From Planctomycetota bacterium (GTDB lineage Bacteria > Planctomycetota > UBA1135 > GCA-002686595): a stretch of 64,000 nt of DNA. A program made the translations under genes and the position numbers. The stretch spans positions 372,001-436,000 of the forward strand of contig JADYYP010000045.1 in the NCBI GenBank assembly GCA_020853575.1, in the 5' to 3' direction. Position 1 is the stretch's first letter. Every line of letters begins with the position of its first letter. The notes beneath the pieces are model-generated. The model saw nothing but the letters and a program-made list of their open reading frames with translations, was not told the origin of the DNA and searched no databases. This document shows positions 1 to 9,803 of the stretch, in pieces.

Positions 1-411
1 GACGGTGCGGAAGGTCGGATCGGCCGCCAATCCACATGCGGCGACCGCCAGCTCATCGACCTTGGCCGCGAGCAGCGGCGTGAGCCGCTCGAGCAGCTTG
101 GACTTCACGTTCGAGGTGTCACCGCCCTCCAAGCGCGCCGCGAGCAGCATCAGCACCGCGCGCTCCGGCAGGCCGGACTTGTCGAGCGAGCGCTCGAGCT
201 CGCCATCGAGCCCCTCGACCGACATCTCGCGCGCCACGTCGCGCAACTTGGCGGCCGAAAGCCACAGCTCGGTGACGCTCGCTTCGCCCGCGCGCTCGAT
301 CTGCGCCGTGACCAACGCGTGCAAGTCGGCCTGCTGCGCCAGTCCGACTCCGGCGATCCAAACGGGCAGTGAAAGGACGAACGGGCGGACGAATCCGTGC
401 AGGCTGCGCAT
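1..411 (-). CDS. Secreted protein of unknown function, N-terminal part (cut by window edge)
   Basis: The reading frame starts at ATG 411 on the minus strand and stays open for 137 codons to base 1, so the C-terminus lies outside the window. The first 25 or so residues (MRSLHGFVRPFVLSLPVWIA, then GVGLAQQ) look like a Sec signal peptide with likely cleavage after AQ. The rest is alpha-helical, with LWLSAAKLRDVAREM and AVLMLLAARLEGGD stretches that resemble HEAT or TPR-like helices. No catalytic motif is visible. It is divergent from moaC. Export is supported by sequence; function is unknown. Confidence 0.6.
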   Translation of the reverse strand, partial: MRSLHGFVRPFVLSLPVWIAGVGLAQQADLHALVTAQIERAGEASVTELWLSAAKLRDVAREMSVEGLDGELERSLDKSGLPERAVLMLLAARLEGGDTSNVKSKLLERLTPLLAAKVDELAVAACGLAADPTFRTV

Positions 412-572
412 CGTGGTTCCTCGAACGGTGGCGGGCTCGAAGCCGGTTACAATCGACCGTCTACGAGCCCGAGCCCAAGCCAGTGAGCAACTGGCGGGCG
501 CGTACTCTAGGATCCCGGTCCGGCGCGCCGCGCGCGCCGAACGAAAAAGATACCGCCCAGGTTGCCCGGACC

Positions 573-1082
573 ATGCATCCCGACCCCGCTGAGCGCCGCA
601 GCGCGCTGTCGCACATCGCTGGCAGCGAGGGTCAGACCCACGCGGTGATGGTCGACGTATCCGCGAAACTCCCGAGCGCGCGCCGCGCCTGCGCCCGCGC
701 TGTGATCGCCTTTCCAGCGGGCCTGCTCGAGCGCGTGCTGCTCGAGGGCGGCCCCAAGGGCCCGGTCACCGAAGTCGCGCGCGTCGCCGGCATCCAAGCC
801 GCCAAGCGCACATCGGAGTGGATCCCGATGTGCCACACGCTGCCCCTGGAGCACGTCGAGATCGAGTTCGCGCGGCTGACGCCGGACACGCTCGAGGTGC
901 GCTGCACGGCCGCGTGCACCGGCAAGACCGGCGTCGAGATGGAGGCCATGGTGGGGGCCTCGGCGGCGGCGCTGGTCGTGTACGACATGACCAAGGCGCT
1001 GTCCCACGAGATCGCGCTGGCGCGCGTCGAGTTGCTCGAGAAGTCGGGCGGAAAGTCGGGTACCTGGCGCCGAGCGCCGTGA
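573..1082 (+). CDS. moaC: Cyclic pyranopterin monophosphate synthase MoaC
   Basis: MoaC converts the MoaA product (3',8-cyclo-7,8-dihydro-GTP) to cyclic pyranopterin monophosphate in molybdenum cofactor synthesis, in the cytoplasm. The 169-aa product carries the family motifs GIQAAKRTSEWIPMCHTLPL (about 73-92) and KTGVEMEAMVGASAAALVVY, followed by DMTKAL. Length is close to the E. coli protein (161 aa). ATG 573 is chosen because the conserved region (SHIAGSEGQTHAVMVDVSAK) begins soon after; the frame is open further upstream but that stretch is low-complexity Arg-rich. No other moa gene is adjacent, so it stands alone here. Family assignment is confident. Confidence 0.93.
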   Translation: MHPDPAERRSALSHIAGSEGQTHAVMVDVSAKLPSARRACARAVIAFPAGLLERVLLEGGPKGPVTEVARVAGIQAAKRTSEWIPMCHTLPLEHVEIEFARLTPDTLEVRCTAACTGKTGVEMEAMVGASAAALVVYDMTKALSHEIALARVELLEKSGGKSGTWRRAP

Positions 1083-1418
1083 GCCGGTCCGCGCGCTCGA
1101 CGCGCGCAAGGCCCCGTTCGCAACCCGTGAGCGTCCGTTGGCCATCGAACGCCGGTGCGCCCTAGGTCGGCGCTGGACACGCGGTTGAACTCTGCGGACC
1201 GAGCGCGCGGCAGCGCACGAGCTCGTGAGACGATCAGGACGCGAGCTCTCCGAATGTCGGATGCACCGTCGCCCGGGGGGCGCCGGAAGTCGAGATCGGT
1301 TTTCTCACGGCCTCTCGAGTGCTCGCGCGGTGCACCACCAGGGGGGCGAACTCGTGCGCGGCAGTCGCTAGCATGCGCGTCCGAACCCGCTCGACCCAAG
1401 GACCCCTGAACACCGGCC
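1083..1418. other. 336-bp non-coding gap between moaC and accB
   Basis: No credible gene is seen. The gap holds a perfect 12-bp palindrome CACGAGCTCGTG (1216-1227), one copy of a dispersed repeat (about 1220-1294), and a weak TAGCAT box (1369-1374) that may serve accB, 45 nt before its ATG. Confidence 0.6.
1220..1294 (+). repeat. Dispersed intergenic repeat, copy A
   Basis: The stretch 1242-1294 matches 39582-39634 at about 44 of 53 positions by hand alignment, including a shared GCCGTCGCCCGGGG-like core. Looser similarity (AGCTCG, then CGAGCTC 22-23 nt later) extends it upstream. Both copies lie between genes in the same orientation relative to this strand. Nature unknown. Confidence 0.5.
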
Positions 1419-1916
1419 ATGGAATTGAAACTGATCCAGCGCCTCGTGCGCTTGATGCAACAAGGCGAGATCACCGACCTCGAGATCGACGATTCGAAGG
1501 CCGGTCTGCGGCTGCGGCTCCAGCGCGGGCCCAAGAACACGGCCGCGCTCTCGCCGGTGGTCCACGTCACGCAGGGCGGCGCGGTGCCTGCCGCTCCGGC
1601 GTTGCTGGCCGCGCCCGCGCAGGCTGTCGCGGCAACCGCGGCCGCCGCACCGGCTCCCGCCGGTCCGCCGCCGGGCACCAAGGAATTCAAGAGCCCGATG
1701 GTCGGGACGTTCTATCGCTCCGCGTCGCCGGACGCCGAGCCGTTCACCTCGGTCGGCAAGGTGGTCAAGCCCGAGAGCGTGCTGTGCATCATCGAGGCCA
1801 TGAAGGTGATGAACGAGATCAAGGCCGAGTGCTCGGGAGCGATCGTCGAGATCCTGGTCGAGAACGGCGCCGCCGTCGAATTCGGCCAGCCCCTGTTCCT
1901 GATCAAGACCGCCTAG
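1419..1916 (+). CDS. accB: Biotin carboxyl carrier protein of acetyl-CoA carboxylase
   Basis: AccB carries the biotin arm of acetyl-CoA carboxylase, the first step of fatty acid synthesis. The 165-aa product has the usual three parts: an N-terminal helical region ([20 protein letters not shown]), an Ala/Pro-rich linker (about 55-86) and a C-terminal biotinyl domain starting at SPMVGTFYR. The biotin-acceptor lysine is K129 in the EAMKVMNE motif. It sits 26 nt upstream of accC, the standard accBC order. An AAGGA sequence lies about 17 nt before the ATG, further than usual. Confidence 0.97.
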   Translation: MELKLIQRLVRLMQQGEITDLEIDDSKAGLRLRLQRGPKNTAALSPVVHVTQGGAVPAAPALLAAPAQAVAATAAAAPAPAGPPPGTKEFKSPMVGTFYRSASPDAEPFTSVGKVVKPESVLCIIEAMKVMNEIKAECSGAIVEILVENGAAVEFGQPLFLIKTA

Positions 1917-1942
1917 CCCCGCGCCAGGACGCCACAACCTCC

Positions 1943-3319
1943 ATGTTCGGACGCGTATTGGTCGCCAACCGCGGCGAAATCGCGCAGCGCGTGATCCGCA
2001 CCTGCCGCGAGATGGGAATCGAAACCGTCGCCGTCTACTCGGAAGCCGACGCCGACGCGCTGTACTTGCGCCAGGCCGACGAGACGATCTGCATCGGGCC
2101 CGCACCGTCGTCGAAGAGCTATCTCAACATTCCCGCGATCATCAGCGCGGCCGAAGTGGCCGACGTCGATGCGATTCACCCCGGCTACGGGTTCCTCTCG
2201 GAGAACGAGCACTTCGCCGAGGTCTGCAACTCCTGCAACATCACCTTCATCGGCCCCGATCCCGAGTCGATCGCCGCGGTCGGCAACAAGTCGCGCGCGC
2301 GACAGATGGCGATCGAAGCCGATGTCCCGGTCGTGCCCGGCTCCGACGGCCCGGTCGAAGACGAGAAGGTCGCGCTCGAGGTGGCGCAGCGCCTGGGTTA
2401 TCCGGTGATGATCAAGGCCGCCTCCGGTGGCGGCGGTCGCGGCATGCGCATCGCGCGCAACGATCCGAGCTTGGTCTCGGGCTTCCACGCCGCGCGCGCG
2501 GAGGCCGAGGCGGCCTTCGGCGATGGCACGGTGTACCTCGAGAAGTTCGTCGAGAACCCGCGGCACATCGAGATCCAACTGCTCGGGGATCAACACGGCA
2601 ACGTGATCCACTTGTTCGAGCGCGACTGCTCGATCCAGCGCCGCCACCAGAAACTGATCGAGGAGTCGCCCTCGCCACTGCTGACGCCCGCCCTGCGCAA
2701 GAAGATGGGCGAGGCAGCGGTGCGGCTCGCGCGCCATGCCAAGTACCACAACGCCGGCACGTGCGAGTTCCTGCTCGACCGCAAGGGCAACTTCTACTTC
2801 ATCGAGGTCAACGCGCGCATCCAGGTCGAGCACACCGTGACCGAGATGGTCACGGGTGTCGATCTGATCCGCGAGCAGATCTTGGTGGCGGCGGGCGAAC
2901 CGCTGAGCTACCGCCAGGAGGACATCGAGCTCCGCGGCCACGCCATCGAATGCCGCATCAACGCCGAGGATCCCGAGCGCGATTTCCAGCCTTCCCCGGG
3001 CACGATCTCGATGTACGTCCCTCCCGGGGGCCCGGGCATCCGCATGGATAGCCATGCCTACAGTGGTTACCGGATTCCGCCGAACTACGACTCGATGATC
3101 GGCAAGCTCCTCGCTCACCGCTCGACGCGCGACGCGGCCATCCGCAGCATGTTGCGCGCGCTCGACGAGTTCGTGATCCAAGGTCCCAAGACCACCATCC
3201 CGCTGCTCAAGAAGGTGCTCGACCACTCCGACTTCCGCAGCAGCCAGCACGACACCGGCTTCGTCGAACGCTACCTCAACGCCCATCCGCCGGCGGCCCA
3301 CGAGCGGCGCGCGCCATGA
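1943..3319 (+). CDS. accC: Biotin carboxylase subunit of acetyl-CoA carboxylase
   Basis: AccC uses ATP and bicarbonate to carboxylate the biotin on AccB. The 458-aa product starts [20 protein letters not shown], the exact N-terminal signature of the family, which fixes ATG 1943. The ATP-grasp glycine loop ([12 protein letters not shown]), HIEIQLLGD, the catalytic [17 protein letters not shown] segment and the C-terminal domain ([14 protein letters not shown]) are all present. The usual MNTRIQVEH reads VNARIQVEH, a mild substitution. Its TGA overlaps the ATG of the next lipoprotein gene (ATGA), suggesting translational coupling. Confidence 0.97.
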   Translation: MFGRVLVANRGEIAQRVIRTCREMGIETVAVYSEADADALYLRQADETICIGPAPSSKSYLNIPAIISAAEVADVDAIHPGYGFLSENEHFAEVCNSCNITFIGPDPESIAAVGNKSRARQMAIEADVPVVPGSDGPVEDEKVALEVAQRLGYPVMIKAASGGGGRGMRIARNDPSLVSGFHAARAEAEAAFGDGTVYLEKFVENPRHIEIQLLGDQHGNVIHLFERDCSIQRRHQKLIEESPSPLLTPALRKKMGEAAVRLARHAKYHNAGTCEFLLDRKGNFYFIEVNARIQVEHTVTEMVTGVDLIREQILVAAGEPLSYRQEDIELRGHAIECRINAEDPERDFQPSPGTISMYVPPGGPGIRMDSHAYSGYRIPPNYDSMIGKLLAHRSTRDAAIRSMLRALDEFVIQGPKTTIPLLKKVLDHSDFRSSQHDTGFVERYLNAHPPAAHERRAP

Positions 3320-4211
3320 AGTCCAGGGTGTGGGCGGCCGCCTGGCTCGCGGCCACGTTGCTGTCCTCGTGCCTGTGGCGTTCGACCCAGCGCTGGCCCG
3401 GCCCGATGGCCAACACCGTGGAACCGTTGCCCGAGGGCGACGCGCGCGAGCACTTGCCCGGCCCCGAGGAAGTCTCGGTCGTGCGCCACGCCGACCCGGT
3501 ACAGATCCGACCCGTGGGGGCGCTCTCCGGCCACCCGATGGCGTTCTACGACAAGCGCGCGCGACTCACCGCTGGCGGCGCTGTGATCGTCTCGCCGGGT
3601 GGGCGCGCCGAGGTGCTCTGGCCCAGTGGCTCGTCGATCGTGCTGTTCGGCGAAGCCGTCGGTTGGGTCGGCTCGACCTCGCGCGGAGATCCGATGTTCG
3701 AGTTGCGCGAGGTCGATCGCGCGCGCCTCGATCTCCAAGCCGGAGACCAAGTGCGCTTGCTCGGTGGCGCCGTGCTCTCGGGCGCCTCGGGCCCGTACGT
3801 GCTGCAGCGCGATCCCGACCAGACGCTGCTCGTGCACAACCAGAGCAAAGCCTCGGTCCAGGTCGCTTTCCGCGAGGAGACCTTCGAACTCGGGCCTGGC
3901 CGCGCGGTTCGACTGCCGCTCCTGTCCTCGGGCGGTGCGCCGTACGTCGACGATCCCCAGTTGCAGCGCTTCGCGGGTCCGGGCTTCAACGTGCGCCTCT
4001 TGGGCGCGCTGGACTGCGCGGAGGAGGGCGGAGGCGTGCGTGTGCGCGCCGCCGCGACACTCGCCGATCAGAGCGAAGCGCGGGCCCTCGGAGTGCGCGT
4101 GCGGCTGTCCGCTGGCGAATCGGCGTTCTTCTCCGATCCGCGTCCCGCTCCGCCCGCCGTCCAACCGCTTCCCGCCGAACCTGCTCGCACCGAATCGCCC
4201 GCGCCCCGTCC

Positions 4212-4215
<4 letters not shown>
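3316..4215 (+). CDS. Putative lipoprotein of unknown function
   Basis: A 299-aa product with a hydrophobic leader ([12 protein letters not shown]) ending in the lipobox-like LSSC, so probable lipid attachment at Cys 19. The middle is beta-rich ([20 protein letters not shown], then [18 protein letters not shown]), loosely recalling FecR-like or carbohydrate-binding beta domains. The C-terminus is Pro/Ala-rich. It begins in an ATGA overlap with accC and itself overlaps the UXS-like gene by 4 nt, so it is embedded in the operon. No enzyme motif is visible and I do not recognise the family. Confidence 0.75.
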
Positions 4216-5186
<971 letters not shown>

Positions 5187-5190
5187 ACGC

Positions 5191-7032
5191 ATGTGCGGGA
5201 TCGTCGGAGCGACTTCGCGCACCGGAGCCGTGCTCGAGGGCATGATCGAGGGTCTGCGCGTCCTCGAGTACCGCGGCTACGACAGCTGCGGAGTCGCCGT
5301 CGCCGACGGCGAGCGCATCGAGATTCGGCGCAAGGTCGGGCGCCTGAGCGAGCTCGAGAAGCTGCTCGTCGACGGCGCGCTGTCGAACGCGCGCATCGGC
5401 GTCGGACACACGCGTTGGGCGACCCACGGCAAGCCCTCGGACGAGAACGCACACCCGCACTCCGACGGCAGCGGGCGTCTCGCGCTGGTGCACAACGGGA
5501 TCATCGAGAACTACCTCGAGCTCCGCAAAGAGCTCCAGGCCGAGGGGCGCGTGTTCACGTCCGAGACCGACACCGAAGTGCTGTCGCACCTGGTCGGTCG
5601 CGAGCTCGCCCGGGGAGCCTCCCTGATCGACGCCGTGCGGGCGGCGCTGCGGCGCGTGCACGGCTACTACGCGATCGCGGTCATGGCCAACGGCGCCAAT
5701 GGGGGACTGGTGTGCGCGCGTCAAGGTCCGCCGCTGGTCGTGGCGACGACCGCGGACGCGGCCTATCTCGGATCCGACGTGCTCGCGCTCCTGCCCTACA
5801 CGCGCGACGTGGTCTACCTCGAGGACGGCGACGTCGCGGAGCTCGCACCGGGCTTTGCGCGCATCACCGACATCCACGGCGCGGCCCGCGAGCGCGCGGT
5901 GCGTCGCATCACCTGGGACGCGGAGCAAGCCAGCAAGGGTGGCTATCCGCACTTCATGCTCAAGGAGATCCACGAGCAGCCCGACGTGCTCGCGCGCACC
6001 GCGTTCGATCGCATCCTCTCGACCAGCGGCGACGTCTCCTTCGAGCACGGCGACTGGGACGACGCGCGGCTGCGCGCGCTGCAGCGCATCCAGGTCGTGG
6101 CCTGCGGGACGGCCCTGCATGCCGGCTACGTCGCGCGTTACCTGATCGAGCATCTCGCGCGCATCCCGGTCGACCTCGATTTCGCGTCCGAGTTCCGCTA
6201 CCGCGATCCGCGTCTGGTGGAGCACACCATGGCGCTGGCCGTGTCGCAGTCGGGCGAAACGGCCGACACCCTGGCCGCGCTGCGGCTGGCCCGCGAGCTC
6301 GGCGCGTGGCCGGTGTCGGTGTGCAACGTGATGGGCTCGACGGTGGTGCGCGAGAGCCAAGCCACGATCCTGACGCACGCCGGGCCGGAAATCGGTGTCG
6401 CCAGCACCAAGGCCTTCACGGCGCAAGTCGTGGCGGTGTTCTTGCTCGCGGTGCGCTTGGGTCGCGCGCGCGGAGTGTTGAGCGTCGAGCAGGGTCGGCG
6501 CTTGCTCGATGAGTTGCGCTGCCTGCGCCCGCGGATGGAAGCGCTGCTGGCGCCGCATTCCGTGGAGCGCGTGGGCGAGGTCGCGCGCGGACACCTCGAC
6601 GCCAAGGGCTTCTTCTTCCTGGGGCGAGGGGTCAACTTCCCGATCGCGCTCGAGGGCGCCCTGAAGCTCAAGGAGATCAGCTACGTCCACGCCGAAGGGT
6701 ACGCGGCGGGGGAGATGAAGCACGGCCCGATCGCGCTGATCAGCAAGGGCATGCCGATCGTCGTGGTGAACTCGCCAGGCGCCGTGGCGGACAAGGTGCG
6801 GAGCAATCTGCACGAGGTGAAGGCGCGCGGCGGCCACGTGATCTGCGTCGGTTCCGATCGCGAGAGTTTCGAGCTCGCCGACGAGGTGATCGAGGTCCCC
6901 CAGACCATCGAGCCCCTGTCCGCCGTGCTCAACGTGATCCCGCTGCAGCTGTTCGCGTACCACCATGCGCTCGCGCGCGGTTGCGACATCGACAAGCCGC
7001 GCAACTTGGCCAAGAGCGTGACCGTCGAATGA
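5191..7032 (+). CDS. glmS: Glutamine-fructose-6-phosphate aminotransferase (isomerizing)
   Basis: GlmS makes glucosamine-6-phosphate from fructose-6-phosphate and glutamine, feeding UDP-GlcNAc for peptidoglycan, lipid A and exopolysaccharide. The 613-aa length matches the family (about 610). The start MCGIVGATSR exposes the nucleophile Cys2 after Met removal. The glutaminase half has RVLEYRGYDSCG, HTRWATHG and HNGIIENY. Two SIS domains follow, with VVACGTALHAGY, SQSGETADTLAALR and the C-terminal DKPRNLAKSVTVE. It lies between two SDR sugar-nucleotide genes, consistent with a precursor cluster. Confidence 0.97.
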   Translation: MCGIVGATSRTGAVLEGMIEGLRVLEYRGYDSCGVAVADGERIEIRRKVGRLSELEKLLVDGALSNARIGVGHTRWATHGKPSDENAHPHSDGSGRLALVHNGIIENYLELRKELQAEGRVFTSETDTEVLSHLVGRELARGASLIDAVRAALRRVHGYYAIAVMANGANGGLVCARQGPPLVVATTADAAYLGSDVLALLPYTRDVVYLEDGDVAELAPGFARITDIHGAARERAVRRITWDAEQASKGGYPHFMLKEIHEQPDVLARTAFDRILSTSGDVSFEHGDWDDARLRALQRIQVVACGTALHAGYVARYLIEHLARIPVDLDFASEFRYRDPRLVEHTMALAVSQSGETADTLAALRLARELGAWPVSVCNVMGSTVVRESQATILTHAGPEIGVASTKAFTAQVVAVFLLAVRLGRARGVLSVEQGRRLLDELRCLRPRMEALLAPHSVERVGEVARGHLDAKGFFFLGRGVNFPIALEGALKLKEISYVHAEGYAAGEMKHGPIALISKGMPIVVVNSPGAVADKVRSNLHEVKARGGHVICVGSDRESFELADEVIEVPQTIEPLSAVLNVIPLQLFAYHHALARGCDIDKPRNLAKSVTVE

Positions 7033-7052
7033 CCAGTCGGGCAGAGCAGAAC

Positions 7053-8009
7053 ATGTCGCGCATCCTCGTCACCGGCGGCGCCGGGTTCATCGGGTCGCAC
7101 ACCTGCGAGCGCTTGCTCGCGCGCGGCGACGAAGTCGTCGTGCTCGACAACTTCAACGACTTCTACGATCCGGCGTTGAAGCGCGCGAACGCCGCGCTGC
7201 TGGCGCGCGCGCGCATCGTCACCGGCGACATCCGCGACCGTGAGTTGGTCGCGCGCCTGTTCGACGAGCACGCCTTCGAAGCCGTGGTGCACCTGGCCGC
7301 GATGGCCGGCGTGCGGCCCTCGGTGCAGGATCCGCTGCACTACGAGGACGTCAACATGCGCGGCACGATGACGCTGCTCGAGGAGTTGCGTCGGCGTCCT
7401 CGGACGCGCTTCGTCTTCGCCTCGTCGTCCAGCGTGTACGGCGCTCGCGACCGCATGCCCTTCGGCGAGGCCGACGACATCCCGCACCCCGTCTCGCCCT
7501 ACGCAGCGACCAAGCGCGCGGGCGAGCTGATGACCTACACCTACCACCACCTGTTCGGCCTGCCCGTCGCGTGCCTGCGCTTCTTCACGGTCTACGGACC
7601 GCGCCAACGACCGGAGATGGCCATCGCCAAGTTCACGCGCGCGATCCAGCTCGGGCAGGCGATCCCGTTCTTCGGCGACGGCTCGACGCGGCGCGACTAC
7701 ACCTACATCGACGACATCGTCGACGGCGTGGTGGCCGCGCTCGACCGCTGCGCGGGCTACCAGATCTTCAATCTGGGTGAAAGCGCGACGACCTCGCTGT
7801 CGGAGCTGGTCGAGGCCTTGGGTCGCGCACTGGGCAAGACGCCGATCCTCGACCGCCAGCCGCTGCAGCCCGGCGACGTGCCCCTGACCTGCGCCGACGT
7901 CAGCAAGGCCCGCCGCATGCTCGGCTATGCCCCGCGCACGCCCGTCGCGGAGGGCCTGCGGCGCTATGTCGAGTGGTACCGCCGTACCGAGGGCGGCGGC
8001 GCGCGTTGA
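7053..8009 (+). CDS. NAD-dependent epimerase/dehydratase, UDP-glucuronate 4-epimerase-like
   Basis: Extended SDR of 318 aa from ATG 7053. The Rossmann motif is VTGGAGFIGSH, the active-site Ser lies in ASSSSVYGARD, and the Tyr-Lys pair is in SPYAATKRAGE. The segments VVHLAAMAGVRPS and FTVYGPRQRPEMAI with RRDYTYIDDIV are typical of UDP-glucuronate/galacturonate 4-epimerases. An in-frame ATG at 7029 overlaps the glmS stop (ATGA) and would add MTSRAEQN; I prefer 7053 because family members start right at the Rossmann strand. It likely supplies a uronic-acid sugar for the polysaccharide. Exact substrate is not proven. Confidence 0.85.
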   Translation: MSRILVTGGAGFIGSHTCERLLARGDEVVVLDNFNDFYDPALKRANAALLARARIVTGDIRDRELVARLFDEHAFEAVVHLAAMAGVRPSVQDPLHYEDVNMRGTMTLLEELRRRPRTRFVFASSSSVYGARDRMPFGEADDIPHPVSPYAATKRAGELMTYTYHHLFGLPVACLRFFTVYGPRQRPEMAIAKFTRAIQLGQAIPFFGDGSTRRDYTYIDDIVDGVVAALDRCAGYQIFNLGESATTSLSELVEALGRALGKTPILDRQPLQPGDVPLTCADVSKARRMLGYAPRTPVAEGLRRYVEWYRRTEGGGAR

Positions 8010-8021
8010 ACCCCAGGCGCG

Positions 8022-8050
8022 TTGATCCCCTCGTGGATGTCGAGTACAGT
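8022..8050 (+). promoter_or_regulatory. Candidate sigma-70-type promoter for the rfbA-rfbD-rfbB unit
   Basis: TTGATC (8022-8027) and TACAGT (8045-8050) are separated by exactly 17 nt; each matches 4 of 6 consensus positions. It lies in the 139-nt gap before rfbA and would give a leader of about 90 nt. Called by eye only. Confidence 0.45.
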
Positions 8051-8148
8051 CTCGCGCTTACCCTCCCGACCGGTGATCGCGTCGGCCGCGGCGGGCCAGC
8101 CTCGATACACGCATCGCTCTCCAGCACACGAAGCCTGAGATCCAACCC

Positions 8149-8913
8149 ATGAAGGGTGTCATTCTCGCGGGCGGCCTCGGCACGCGCCTGTTCCCGCTGA
8201 CCAAGATCACCAACAAGCACCTTCTGCCGGTCTACGACCGGCCGATGATCTACTACCCGATCCAGGCGCTCGTGAACGCGGGCGTGCGGGACATCATGAT
8301 CGTCACCGGGGGGCGCAAGTCGGGCGACTTCCTCTCGCTGCTCGGCAACGGTTCGGAGTTCGGCCTCAAGCACCTGAACTACACCTACCAAGAGGGCGAA
8401 GGTGGCATCGCCGAGGCGCTGGGGCTGGCGGAGCACTGGGCCGGCGGCGACAAGGTGTGCGTGGTGCTCGGCGACAACATCATCCAGTACAACTTCGCCA
8501 AGGCCGTGCGCGCCTTCGAGAAGCAAGACAAGGGCGCCAAGATCCTGCTCAAGGAGGTCCACGACCCCGAGCGCTTCGGCGTGGCCGAGCTCGACGGCGA
8601 CAAGGTTGCGCGCATCGTCGAGAAGCCCAAGAACCCCAAGTCCAATCTGGCGGTGATCGGCATCTACCTGTACGACCCGCGCGTGTTCTCGATCATCAAG
8701 ACGCTCAAGCCCAGCGAACGCGGTGAGCTCGAGATCACCGACGTCAACAACTGGTTCATCAAGGACGGCTCGATGACCTACGAGCAACTCCAGGGCTGGT
8801 GGACCGACGCCGGCACGTTCGAGTCGCTGCACCGTGCCAGCTGCCTGGTCGCAGAGGGCGGCGCGAACCTGATGGACGATCCGCGCCCCGCGCCGGAGAA
8901 GACCCTGCGGTGA
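8149..8913 (+). CDS. rfbA: Glucose-1-phosphate thymidylyltransferase
   Basis: RfbA/RmlA joins dTTP and glucose-1-phosphate to give dTDP-glucose, the entry to dTDP-rhamnose and related sugars. The 254-aa product shows the nucleotidyltransferase signature LAGGLGTRLFPLT near the N-terminus, KHLLPVYDRPMIYYPIQ, the GDNI metal site, VEKPKNPKS and WWTDAGTFESL. It is somewhat shorter than E. coli RfbA (about 290 aa), as in the short RmlA forms. Its TGA overlaps the GTG of rfbD, so the two are probably coupled. Confidence 0.93.
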   Translation: MKGVILAGGLGTRLFPLTKITNKHLLPVYDRPMIYYPIQALVNAGVRDIMIVTGGRKSGDFLSLLGNGSEFGLKHLNYTYQEGEGGIAEALGLAEHWAGGDKVCVVLGDNIIQYNFAKAVRAFEKQDKGAKILLKEVHDPERFGVAELDGDKVARIVEKPKNPKSNLAVIGIYLYDPRVFSIIKTLKPSERGELEITDVNNWFIKDGSMTYEQLQGWWTDAGTFESLHRASCLVAEGGANLMDDPRPAPEKTLR

Positions 8914-9803
8914 GCTCGACTGGCGCACGTCGCGTGCTGGTCACCGGGGCCGCGGGGATGCTCGGAAGCGAGCTCCTGTTGCGCGTCCCCGCGGGACTCG
9001 AGGGCGTCGGCAGCGATCTGATTCCGGGGCCGAGCGTGCGCGCGGCGCGCGTCGACCTCGCCGATCCCGCGGCTGTCGAGCGCTTGTGGCGCGAGTTCGG
9101 GCCCTTCGAGGGCGTGATCCACTGCGCCGCCTACACCGCCGTCGACAAAGCGGAGGCCGAGCCCGAGCTCGCGGCCAAGGTCAACGTCGAAGCGAGCCGC
9201 GTGCTCGCTCAGGCTTGCGCGCGTCACGCTGCGCATCTGGTCGCCGTCAGCACGGACTTCGTGTTCGATGGGACCGCCAGCGTGCCCTACGTCGAGACCG
9301 ACGCGCCGGCCCCGCTCAGCGTGTACGGCCGCACCAAGCTCGAAGGCGAGCGCGCAACGCTCGCGTTGCACGCGCGCGGTGCCGCGATCGTGCGCACGCA
9401 GTGGCTCTACGGCCCGCGCGGCAAGCACTTCCCGCGCACCATCGTCGGCTTCGCGCGCGAGAAAGGGCGACTCAAGGTCGTCGCCGATCAGAGCGGTTGT
9501 CCGACCAGCACGCTCGAGCTCGCGCCCGCGCTGTGGGACGTGTTGAGCGCGCGCGCGACGGGTGTGTTCCACGGCGCCTGCGAAGGCTCGACGAGTTGGT
9601 TCGGGTTCACGCAGGCGATCCTCGAGGAGTGCGGGCTCGCGCAGGTGGTGCTCGAACCCTGCACGACACAGGACTTCCCGCGGCCCGCTCGCCGGCCGGC
9701 CTTCAGCGCGCTCGACAGTTCCAAACTCGCCGCCCTGCGCGGCCGACGCTTCGCGCCATGGCGCGTCGCGCTCCGCAACTACTTGAACGTCGAACCTCTA
9801 TGA
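8910..9803 (+). CDS. rfbD: dTDP-4-dehydrorhamnose reductase
   Basis: RfbD reduces dTDP-4-keto-rhamnose to dTDP-L-rhamnose with NAD(P)H. The 297-aa product begins at GTG 8910 (GTGA overlap with rfbA), giving VSSTGARRVLVTGAAGMLGS. Family motifs follow: HCAAYTAVDKAEAEPELA, STDFVFDGTASVPYVETD, the Tyr-Lys site VYGRTKLEGE, and RTQWLYGPRGKHFPRT. The gene stops in an ATGA overlap with rfbB. The order rfbA-rfbD-rfbB lacks the 3,5-epimerase rfbC that normally acts just before RfbD, so the product sugar is slightly uncertain. Confidence 0.88.
   Translation: MSSTGARRVLVTGAAGMLGSELLLRVPAGLEGVGSDLIPGPSVRAARVDLADPAAVERLWREFGPFEGVIHCAAYTAVDKAEAEPELAAKVNVEASRVLAQACARHAAHLVAVSTDFVFDGTASVPYVETDAPAPLSVYGRTKLEGERATLALHARGAAIVRTQWLYGPRGKHFPRTIVGFAREKGRLKVVADQSGCPTSTLELAPALWDVLSARATGVFHGACEGSTSWFGFTQAILEECGLAQVVLEPCTTQDFPRPARRPAFSALDSSKLAALRGRRFAPWRVALRNYLNVEPL

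Noticed and set aside
1155..1409. An open frame encoding 84 Arg/Ser/Pro-rich residues between moaC and accB
   Set aside because: No ribosome-binding site, biased low-complexity composition typical of antisense or non-coding high-GC sequence, and it spans the dispersed repeat.
1913..3301. Long open frame opposite accC
   Set aside because: It is the mirror frame of a certain gene; high-GC codon usage opens the opposite strand and no family motif appears.
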